From Bacteroidota bacterium (GTDB lineage Bacteria > Bacteroidota > Bacteroidia > Flavobacteriales > Flavobacteriaceae), in assembly GCA_024278565.1 (NCBI GenBank), contig JAJRSY010000306.1, positions 1-6,700 on the forward strand: 6,700 nucleotides of DNA, in the 5' to 3' direction. A program made the translations under genes and the position numbers. The notes under the pieces are model-generated. The model was not told the origin of the DNA, searched no databases, and worked only from the letters and a program-made list of their open reading frames with translations. Below are positions 1 through 5,345 of this stretch, one piece after another; position 1 is the stretch's first letter, and each line of letters opens with the position of its first letter.

Positions 1-11
1 AAGGATAAGAT

Positions 12-30
12 GCATTCGTAGCAAGAATGC
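12..30. repeat. Short hairpin, possible dispersed palindromic repeat
   Basis: A perfect 6-bp inverted repeat (gcattc / gaatgc) encloses a 7-nt loop. It lies 11 nt beyond the stop of the 42-182 minus-strand frame. On the minus strand it is followed by ATCTTATCC rather than a T-run, so it does not look like an intrinsic terminator. It may be a copy of a dispersed intergenic palindrome, but one copy in one window cannot show that. Confidence 0.3.
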
Positions 31-41
31 TCCCCGTGCTT

Positions 42-182
42 TTATTGCAATCTTAAGATTTTCTCCAAAACAATTTTTGATTTCGCTTGAGGTTTAAAGC
101 GTAATGTTGTGGTTTCCTGGGTTGATGTTATTGCTTCAAGGCATTCACCCTGAGTGAAATTAAGCCACTTAGGATTTGTCAG
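42..182 (-). pseudogene. Coding-like open frame without a start codon, +1 to the upstream gene
   Basis: The frame is open from just after a TAG at 183-185 to a TAA at 42-44, about 46 codons, and has no ATG, GTG or TTG near its beginning (only CTG at 180-182). Its translation reads like real protein, with segments such as WLNFTQGECLEAITSTQE and SKIVLEKILRLQ, the latter amphipathic. It overlaps the last codons of the 169-486 gene in the +1 frame. It could therefore be the original C-terminus of that gene cut off by a frameshift, the tail of a degraded second gene, or chance. The sequence TCC TAA G at the junction is not a recognised programmed-frameshift site. I do not recognise the family. Confidence 0.25.
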
Positions 183-486
183 CTACATTACTGTATTTCT
201 TATACTTTTCAGACCACTTATAAACAATGTTCTGAATCTGACGTTCGGCAAGATCATACTTGTCAGAAAGTTGTATTAACGTCAAATAGCTTATCCCGTT
301 GTTTTCCCTTAGCAGATTATAGTATTCTTCGATTACCATATAATTTCTGATTCTTTCAAGATCAGTTAAATCATCTGCAATAAGGTTCAAAATAAGTCTG
401 TTAATGTCAGTCTTCCCTTTTAGTTTTTCAAGATAAATGTCTGCAAATCTATCTATCACCGTAGTGTCATTTGGTCGTTTTGCCAA
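169..486 (-). CDS. Small hypothetical protein with helix-turn-helix-like segment
   Basis: A 105-residue soluble protein of unknown function. The first possible start is TTG at 484-486; an in-frame TAA lies seven codons upstream, so no longer start is available. The next strong candidates are GTG at codon 10 and ATG at codon 50, and the second would remove the front half. There is no Shine-Dalgarno sequence, only an A-rich leader, as is usual in Bacteroidetes. Residues 67-91 (YLTLIQLSDKYDLAERQIQN and onward) have the spacing of a helix-turn-helix: a helix, a DKYDL turn, then a polar second helix. This resembles the DNA-binding part of small phage- or transposon-type regulators such as the Mor family, but the match is by eye only. 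The front half is charged and helical, with no signal peptide or membrane segment. A coding-like frame follows out of phase (42-182), so the C-terminus may be truncated. It appears monocistronic and separated from the men operon by a terminator. Confidence 0.6.
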   Translation of the reverse strand: MAKRPNDTTVIDRFADIYLEKLKGKTDINRLILNLIADDLTDLERIRNYMVIEEYYNLLRENNGISYLTLIQLSDKYDLAERQIQNIVYKWSEKYKKYSNVADKS

Positions 487-626
487 GGTTATTATTTTAG
501 TGAGTTAAGCGAATATTTCGATAAACCCTAATAGAATCAACTATTTGAAGGATTTCAATTCATTGGTAAAGTAGTACGATTCTCTTGCAAAGGCTACGAA
601 ATAGTGGGAAATAAATCTAAATGATT

Positions 627-642
627 GACACTATCTAGTGTC
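627..642. repeat. Palindrome at the left border of the 638-769 element
   Basis: The sequence gacactatctagtgtc is a 7+2+7 palindrome. Its right arm is the tip of the element's left inverted repeat. The left part, gacactatcta (627-637), recurs exactly at the right border of the element (765-775). The arrangement gacac-TATCTA-gtgtc is what two abutting inverted ends separated by a 6-bp spacer would give. Confidence 0.5.
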
Positions 643-769
643 TGTCCATTTAGTCGCGAAATTCAAAAAATGAATGGTATTTTATATTGACCCACCCCTA
701 CACCCCTCCAAGGATGGGAATTAGTGGTATTCATTTTTTGAATTATGTTTTTACATTAAAGACAGACAC
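638..769. mobile_element. MITE-like element, 132 bp, nested inverted repeats
   Basis: The ends gtgtctgtc (638-646) and gacagacac (761-769) are perfect inverted repeats. They are flanked on both sides by the same 6 bp, tatcta (632-637 and 770-775), as expected for a target duplication. Inside lies a second, perfect 16-bp inverted pair, aattcaaaaaatgaat at 660-675 and its complement at 729-744. The centre (688-720) is C-rich on the plus strand (acccacccctacacccctcc) and can fold back on the following ggatggg. No transposase frame fits in it. By structure it resembles a non-autonomous miniature transposable element or a mobile hairpin cassette; the IS family supplying the transposase cannot be named from this window. 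Transcribed from either strand it would fold into one long hairpin. Confidence 0.5.
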
Positions 770-780
770 TATCTAAATAA

Positions 781-812
781 AAAAGCCCGCTAATTAGAAT
801 TACCGGGCTTTT
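781..812 (-). terminator. Intrinsic terminator (minus-strand transcripts, possibly bidirectional)
   Basis: On the minus strand, AAAAGCCCG and CGGGCTTTT form a 9-bp stem (five of the pairs in the GC core) around a 14-nt loop, and the stem runs straight into six T residues (GGGCTTTTTTA). It sits 21 nt after the stop of the 834-980 frame, so it was probably that gene's terminator. It is also the first good terminator about 415 nt after menE, so it can end readthrough from the men operon. The plus-strand side has only four T residues and is weaker. Confidence 0.8.
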
Positions 813-833
813 CAAATTCGGACTTAATTCCTG

Positions 834-980
834 TTACTTAGTCAGCAGAATCTTATTTGTATAAAAATTATCGCTTGTTTGCAATTTATTAAATGGTGAA
901 ATCAATTCAGTTTGATATATAATTTCTGTAGGTTCAGTAGGATATATTGAGTTTGATATTAACCCCAGTGCTAATGATGA
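834..980 (-). pseudogene. 3' remnant of a decayed small gene
   Basis: A minus-strand frame of 48 codons runs from after a TAA at 981-983 to a TAA at 834-836, with no ATG. The translation has protein character and the stretch SSLALGLISNSIYPTEPTEI followed by an ending DNFYTNKILLTK. An intrinsic terminator follows 21 nt after the stop, as for a real gene end. Just upstream (minus strand) are TTG AAA AAA and a hydrophobic-coding IIIISTG stretch in another frame, then the right-hand transposon-like element. Together these suggest a small protein with an N-terminal signal peptide, broken by one or two single-base shifts in the A6 and G4 runs and separated from its upstream region by the insertion. 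The ending is also reminiscent of C-terminal sorting tails, but it is too short to call. The family is not recognised. Confidence 0.35.
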
Positions 981-994
981 TTATGTTTTTTCAA

Positions 995-1155
995 TGGCTA
1001 TAGTTTAAAATAGCGCTGCAATGTATAATCTGACAACTCAATGTTTAAAGGATTTTGGAAACCCTTACGTCAGATAAAGGTCTAAAAGCAAGATATTGCC
1101 AATGGTTTTACACCCATATTGTGTTATAGTACAACGCTATTTTAAACTATGGCCA
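995..1155. mobile_element. MITE-like element, 161 bp, probably an internally deleted IS
   Basis: Two 24-bp terminal inverted repeats (995-1018 and 1132-1155) match at 22 of 24 positions and share the core atagtttaaaatagcg. The bases caa flank both sides (992-994, 1156-1158), compatible with a 3-bp target duplication, although three bases are weak evidence. No full transposase fits. On the minus strand, a frame at 998-1069 reads GFQNPLNIELSDYTLQRYFK plus one Leu, and its TAG stop lies inside the terminal repeat, as many IS transposases end. A short ATG frame of 11 codons (MGVKPLAISCF) starts about 40 nt in from the other end. This fits an insertion sequence that lost its middle and kept both ends. 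I cannot name the IS family. Confidence 0.55.
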
Positions 1156-1226
1156 CAACATAAACAGGTTCTACATATTGATTTTTGCTATGTTGATCTT
1201 GATTTTAGGGATAAGTATCTTGAAAC

Positions 1227-2318
1227 CTAATGGCCTGTGGTAATTCTCATGGTCCGTTCCCTCTGAATTTTACCGTTAGACGTACTAACAAATTCATCAA
1301 CAAACAAAATATCTTTCGGTATCTCATATTTAGAAAGCGTTTGCGACAATCGTTGTTTGAGTTCTATAAGCGCCTTTCCGGTTATGGGTTTCCCTTCAAT
1401 GATGAGTATCAATTTCTCGCCAAGATCAGGGTCAGGAATTCCTGAAAAAATGAATCTGCGATGAATAAGCGGTCTGATTTTATTTTCCAATTGTTCGGGC
1501 AATAGTTTGATAGAACCCGAATTCACTACATTATCCATCCTTCCCAGCCAGCGAAACCGCTTTTTATCCATGATCTCTACAAGATCGTTGGTAACAATTC
1601 TTTCAGGTGAAAATTGCGGAGCATTCACGATCAGGCAACCTCTTTCATCGGTTTCGATTTTTATTTTATCCAACACCATAAAGCAATCGGTGGCGGTTTG
1701 TTTCGAGAGTAGTTTAAGCGCAATATGGCTGACGGTCTCGGTCATGCCGAATGTTTCATAAATATGGTTGGGAAATGACGATAGTTTCTCACGTAAAATT
1801 TCGGAAACAGGCGCTCCGCCAATGATAATGTTTTTAATAGCTCTTATTTGAGATATTCCCTGCTCCGTCCTTAACAAATTGCTCATTTGCAAGGGTGTGA
1901 AAGCGGCAAAGTTGGGTTTGTTGTCAATTGCCAAAGCATGAACGGAGGGTTTAACGGGTATTAAATTCAGTTTACCGACAAAGGCTCGCACCACCATCAT
2001 TTTTCCTGCAATGTATTGGCAAGGCAAGCAGAGCAATGCCGAATTTCCTTCCTTTAAATCAAAAAAATCAAGCGTCATTCTGGCGCTGGCAATCATGGCG
2101 TCCTTTTCAATATTTATGGATTTTGGAACACCCGTAGAACCGGAAGTGTTTACGGCAATGGTTTTTAGATCGGTATCAATCCATGCAAGCAGGAAATGAT
2201 AAAAATCTTTCTCCCAATCTTCAACCCGGTTTTCTAATTGCTGACGACACCATTTCTTTAACTCAGGCGGAGCATAAGATTTCCCGTCAATTGTAATTGT
2301 TTGGTATTCCCCGTTCAT
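1227..2318 (-). CDS. menE: o-Succinylbenzoate-CoA ligase (MenE), short form
   Basis: Activates o-succinylbenzoate with ATP and CoA to OSB-CoA, the substrate of MenB, in the cytosol. The start chosen is the ATG at 2316-2318, which overlaps the menC stop as ATGA and gives 363 residues; a GTG at 2337-2339 would add seven. The adenylate-forming (ANL) signatures are present: P-loop TSGSTGVPK at 58-66, the A5 block YETFGMTETVSHI at 187-199, the ribose-binding Asp in TND at about 245, the hinge block GRMDNVVNSGSIK at 259-271, and the A10 lysine in NGKIQR at 350. The protein is about 90 residues shorter than E. coli MenE (451). The P-loop sits at residue 58, so most of the missing length is from the N-terminal side and core. 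This compact form is, as far as I recall, usual in Bacteroidetes. It is the last gene of the operon. Confidence 0.93.
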   Translation of the reverse strand: MNGEYQTITIDGKSYAPPELKKWCRQQLENRVEDWEKDFYHFLLAWIDTDLKTIAVNTSGSTGVPKSINIEKDAMIASARMTLDFFDLKEGNSALLCLPCQYIAGKMMVVRAFVGKLNLIPVKPSVHALAIDNKPNFAAFTPLQMSNLLRTEQGISQIRAIKNIIIGGAPVSEILREKLSSFPNHIYETFGMTETVSHIALKLLSKQTATDCFMVLDKIKIETDERGCLIVNAPQFSPERIVTNDLVEIMDKKRFRWLGRMDNVVNSGSIKLLPEQLENKIRPLIHRRFIFSGIPDPDLGEKLILIIEGKPITGKALIELKQRLSQTLSKYEIPKDILFVDEFVSTSNGKIQRERTMRITTGH

Positions 2319-3397
2319 TGCAGTGATTTGATGTTCCACGATGTGTGTGGGTTGTGAAACAATTTATCCGATTGGAGGTAAAGCGGGGATTTGATATTAT
2401 TGGTAAAAAGCTGTCCGGTTCCTAGTCCCTGAGGCATACTGTTTTTTAAAGTATAGGTCCATTGGGCAATGGCATTCAATCCGATATTGGATTCAAGAGC
2501 GGAGGTAACCCACCAACCAACATTTTGTGCTTCCGCAACATTTATCCATTCTTCACTTTCAGACAATCCACCCACAAGCGTTGGTTTCAGGATGATATAT
2601 TGAGGTTTGATTTGTTCCAATAAAGCCTGTTTCTCAGAATAAGAATTTACGCCTATCAATTCTTCATCGAGTGCGATAGGTACCGGTGTTTTTTTACAAA
2701 GTTCCGCCATCTGTTCAGGGTTGCCCTGCCTTATGGGTTGTTCTATGGAATGGATATGCAATTCGCTCAACCGTTCAAGTTTCGAAAGGGCTTCTTCCAC
2801 GGTGAAAGCTCCGTTGGCGTCAACTCGCAATTCGATTTTTCCTCCCCCGGGCGATTGCCTGATGTATCGCAGCAGACTCAGTTCCTTTTCAAAATCAATG
2901 GCGCCAATCTTCATTTTTATACACCGGAAACCCTGATTGATTTTTTCATCAATTTGCTGTTTCATAAATTCAGTATCACCCATCCAAATCAAGCCGTTGA
3001 TATCAATGGAGTCTTTGCCTTGTGTAAAACCGGAGGGGTACAAGATTTTTTCACCCTTGTTTGCCAGGTCAATGAGCGCGGTTTCCAGCCCAAAGTTAAT
3101 GGAGGGCAGTTCATTCAACCGGGTTTCTAAAAGCGATGAATAGCTTTGTATATTATTGCAGATGTTGGCGAGTTCCTTTTCAAAATCTTCACGGAAGTCA
3201 ATACTCAAACCTTTTAGCGGACTACACTCCCCGATGCCTGAAATTTCAGGGTTTGATGCTTCCCATATTTTTATAAACCAGGATGTTTTGTTCATTAAAA
3301 TGCCTCTGGAAGTACCGCCCGGTTGTTTGAAAACCAATTCATACTTGCTGAAGGTTGCTTTTAGGTTTGAGAATTGGAAAGTGTGTGGCTTATGCAT
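2315..3397 (-). CDS. menC: o-Succinylbenzoate synthase (MenC)
   Basis: Dehydrates SHCHC to o-succinylbenzoate; an enolase-superfamily enzyme (MLE subgroup) that needs Mg2+. I start at the ATG at 3395-3397 (360 residues). A TTG at 3410-3412 would add five residues, MIRNL, and looks less likely. The catalytic set is complete: KMK at 161-163 (the base pair of lysines on strand 2), Asp193 in RVDANGAF, Glu219 in SIEQP and Asp244 in ALDEE as metal ligands, and Lys271 in ILKP opposite. The N-terminal capping domain occupies about 1-130 and the barrel about 130-330. It follows menA after 55 nt and overlaps menE by 4 nt (ATGA), so menE translation is probably coupled. OSBS proteins are divergent and this family also contains N-succinylamino acid racemases, but the operon context decides for MenC. 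Confidence 0.93.
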   Translation of the reverse strand: MHKPHTFQFSNLKATFSKYELVFKQPGGTSRGILMNKTSWFIKIWEASNPEISGIGECSPLKGLSIDFREDFEKELANICNNIQSYSSLLETRLNELPSINFGLETALIDLANKGEKILYPSGFTQGKDSIDINGLIWMGDTEFMKQQIDEKINQGFRCIKMKIGAIDFEKELSLLRYIRQSPGGGKIELRVDANGAFTVEEALSKLERLSELHIHSIEQPIRQGNPEQMAELCKKTPVPIALDEELIGVNSYSEKQALLEQIKPQYIILKPTLVGGLSESEEWINVAEAQNVGWWVTSALESNIGLNAIAQWTYTLKNSMPQGLGTGQLFTNNIKSPLYLQSDKLFHNPHTSWNIKSLQ

Positions 3398-3452
3398 CAA
3401 ATTACGGATCAAGAGAAATCAAAGTTAAACATTGCTTAATATAATGAGTTGT

Positions 3453-4346
3453 TTATATCAAAAGTCCCACTCCGAACAGCAATGAAAATAAGAGAGTGGA
3501 TAATACAAGAACTTTCAATTGTTTATCCAGTTTTTCCGGTTCTTTATTTCTATACACTTTGATCAGGTGAACGAAAAAAAGTGGGACAGACAAACAAAAT
3601 AATAATTGAAAACTCTTGCTATAATTAAGCGCTGTGTAGATAAGCATTGTTATTATTGCCACGACAATCAACAAGGTGTGATAGGCTTTGGCATACGTGG
3701 GACCCAACCTGATGGGTATGGTCGTTTTTCCGGCAGCCAGGTCTGATCTTGTGTCGCGCATGTTGTTTACGTTAAGCACTCCGGTTGCCAATAAGCCTAT
3801 GGAAGCGGCAGGCAAAAAAACTTGTAAGTTCACCAGATGGGTATGGAGGAAATAGGTGCCAAACACCCCCACTATACCGAAAAAAATAAACACAAACAAG
3901 TCTCCTAATCCTTTATAGCCGTAAGGGTTTTTGCCTGCCGTATATTTAATAGACGCTGCAATGGCACAAAGACCTAAAATGAAAAATCCGGCAAGATACC
4001 AGGGCGGTAATTCATATAACCCATAATAAATGAGCGCCACACCGGTAATAAAAGCAAGAACGGCAAACAAGACGATCGCCCTTTTCATGGCTGCCGGTGA
4101 AATCTCTCCGCTTTGTACCGACCGGGCAGGTCCTGTTCGTTCATCACTGTCAGCGCCATGCACCGAGTCGCCATAATCGTTGGCAAGATTTGAAAGTATT
4201 TGAAGAAATAAGGTGGTTACAAGCGCCAGCGCTAATATTTGCCACTTAAAACGACCTTCGGCAGCCGCTATAAAACTGCCCGTTGCGATGCAGGCAAACG
4301 CAAGTGGAAGGGTTCTTAACCTGAATGCAATGAGCCAGCTTTTCAT
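3453..4346 (-). CDS. menA: 1,4-Dihydroxy-2-naphthoate polyprenyltransferase (MenA)
   Basis: Integral membrane UbiA-family enzyme that transfers the polyprenyl chain to DHNA with loss of CO2, giving demethylmenaquinone. It has 297 residues from the ATG at 4344-4346, a normal length for the family. There are about nine hydrophobic helices (near 12-30, 36-54, 88-108, 116-133, 148-167, 175-192, 222-240, 247-264 and 278-297). The two aspartate-rich prenyl-diphosphate/Mg2+ sites are clear: NDYGDSVHGAD at 56-66 with downstream GPARSVQSG, and NNMRDTRSD at 194-202 followed by AGKTT. YKGLGDLFVFIFFG (144-157) is typical of MenA rather than UbiA. It lies 174 nt downstream of menB, separated by a palindromic element that may affect its expression, and 55 nt upstream of menC. 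No ribosome-binding motif is apparent. Confidence 0.94.
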   Translation of the reverse strand: MKSWLIAFRLRTLPLAFACIATGSFIAAAEGRFKWQILALALVTTLFLQILSNLANDYGDSVHGADSDERTGPARSVQSGEISPAAMKRAIVLFAVLAFITGVALIYYGLYELPPWYLAGFFILGLCAIAASIKYTAGKNPYGYKGLGDLFVFIFFGIVGVFGTYFLHTHLVNLQVFLPAASIGLLATGVLNVNNMRDTRSDLAAGKTTIPIRLGPTYAKAYHTLLIVVAIITMLIYTALNYSKSFQLLFCLSVPLFFVHLIKVYRNKEPEKLDKQLKVLVLSTLLFSLLFGVGLLI

Positions 4347-4374
4347 GATGGTTTGAAGGTTTCAGGTTGTAAAC

Positions 4375-4508
4375 TTGAGTCCACTCCACAAAGACCTTCC
4401 AGGTTTGTTTTAGTAAATTCCACAAAACTAACAATTTGTATTTCAGCTTATTAGAAAAACCTTGAAGGTCTGAATATTGCTATTTCAACGTTTTCGGAGT
4501 GGACTCAA
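4375..4508. repeat. Palindromic MITE-like element between menB and menA
   Basis: The outer arms ttgagtccactcc (4375-4387) and ggagtggactcaa (4496-4508) are perfect 13-bp inverted repeats. A second nested pair, agaccttccaggttt (4392-4406) and aaaccttgaaggtct (4457-4471), matches at 14 of 15 positions. If the outermost T and A are left out of the arms, the flanking aact (4372-4375 and 4508-4511) repeats on both sides as a possible target duplication. No reading frame of note is present. It fills most of the 174-nt gap in an otherwise tight operon, so the men mRNA would carry a long imperfect hairpin here. There is no T-run after either stem, so it is not a simple intrinsic terminator. A mobile palindromic repeat inserted in the operon is the best reading. 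A role in mRNA processing or in damping menACE expression is possible but inferred only. Confidence 0.6.
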
Positions 4509-4520
4509 ACTTTAAACGCT

Positions 4521-5345
4521 CTACGGAAATTTGGGAAATTTATCAAAATCGGGATCGCGTTTTTCCAGGAAAGCGTTTCTTCCTTCCTGTGCTTCTTCCA
4601 TCAGGTAATACATCAAAGTGGCGTCACCGGCAAATTCCATGATGCCCGTTTGCCCATCGAGTTCGGCATTGAGTCCTCTTTTAATCATTCTCAACGCAAG
4701 CGGGCTTCTTTTCATAATGGTTTTGCACCACGAAACAACTTCATCTTCCAACGATTCAAAAGGTACTACTTTATTGACCATGCCCATTTTTTCGGCTTCC
4801 TCGGCTGAATATTGATTACAGGTAAACCATATCTCCCGCGCTTTCTTTTGCCCGACCTGTCGTGCGAGATAAGAAGACCCAAACCCTGCATCAAAACTTC
4901 CTACTTTAGGTCCTGTTTGTCCGAAAATAGCATTTTCCGAAGCTATCGTTAGGTCGCAAACCACATGCAGCACATGCCCGCCTCCAATGGCATAGCCGTT
5001 TACCATCGCAATAACAGGCTTTGGCAACGAGCGTATTTTCTTGTGCAGGTCAAGAACATTCAGGCGAGGCACGCCATTTTCGTCAATATAACCGCCTCTG
5101 CCTTTTACATTCTGGTCGCCTCCCGAACAAAAGGCTTTATCGCCTGTTCCGGTTAGCACAACTACGTTAATGTCTTGCCTTTCCCTGCAAATATCCATCG
5201 CCTCAATCATTTCCATATTGGTTTTTGGCGTGAAAGCATTGTAATACCGGGGGCGATTGATGGTTATTTTGGCGATGCCCTCAAAATACTCGAAAAGTAT
5301 TTCGCTGTATTCTTTTATGGTTTGCCAGTTTCTGCTATTTCCCAT
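4521..5345 (-). CDS. menB: 1,4-Dihydroxy-2-naphthoyl-CoA synthase (MenB), bicarbonate-type
   Basis: Crotonase-family enzyme that closes the second ring by Dieckmann-type cyclisation of OSB-CoA to DHNA-CoA. It has 274 residues from the ATG at 5343-5345, against 285 in E. coli. The oxyanion-hole segments SGGDQ (74-78) and GGGH (121-124) are present. The active-site block QTGPKVGSFD at 143-152 carries Gly145 where the bicarbonate-independent class has Asp, so this should be a type I MenB using bound bicarbonate as the base. Ser150 and Asp152 are kept, and the C-terminal Tyr-Tyr at 246-247 and EEAQEGRNAF match the inter-subunit tyrosine region. FDAG replaces the more common FDGG, a conservative change. 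Its start lies inside the 3' end of menD (11-nt overlap); the leader is A-rich (GCAAAAAAACAATA) with no Shine-Dalgarno sequence. The gap to menA holds the 4375-4508 palindrome. Confidence 0.96.
   Translation of the reverse strand: MGNSRNWQTIKEYSEILFEYFEGIAKITINRPRYYNAFTPKTNMEMIEAMDICRERQDINVVVLTGTGDKAFCSGGDQNVKGRGGYIDENGVPRLNVLDLHKKIRSLPKPVIAMVNGYAIGGGHVLHVVCDLTIASENAIFGQTGPKVGSFDAGFGSSYLARQVGQKKAREIWFTCNQYSAEEAEKMGMVNKVVPFESLEDEVVSWCKTIMKRSPLALRMIKRGLNAELDGQTGIMEFAGDATLMYYLMEEAQEGRNAFLEKRDPDFDKFPKFP

Larger units (their letters stand above)
487..1226. other. Gene-poor region between the men operon and the small HTH gene
   Basis: This 740-nt stretch has no intact gene on either strand. From right to left it holds an AT-rich spacer after menE (1156-1226), a transposon-like element with 24-bp inverted ends (995-1155), a 48-codon orphan frame (834-980), an intrinsic terminator (781-812) and a second small inverted-repeat element (638-769). 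In 487-626 I see no clear promoter of the Bacteroidetes type (TTG about 19-20 nt before TAnnTTTG) for the 169-486 gene; the nearest partial match, TAGATTTA on the minus strand near 614-621, lacks a matching TTG. Confidence 0.6.

Noticed and set aside
12..30. CRISPR-like or terminator reading of the left-edge hairpin
   Set aside because: There is only one unit, no spacer pattern, and no T-run on either strand after the stem.
2319..2339. Upstream GTG start for menE adding MEHQITA
   Set aside because: The ATG at 2316-2318 overlaps the menC stop as ATGA, the usual coupled arrangement, and the added residues carry no motif.
2721..3143. Overlapping plus-strand open frames opposite menC, the longest of 130 codons
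   Set aside because: They lie wholly antisense to a gene with all catalytic motifs intact and show no recognisable domain; the open frames follow from menC codon usage.
4246..4434. Minus-strand frame of 62 codons overlapping the menA start and the intergenic palindrome
   Set aside because: It overlaps the menA 5' end in another frame, is built partly from the inverted repeat, and has no family resemblance.
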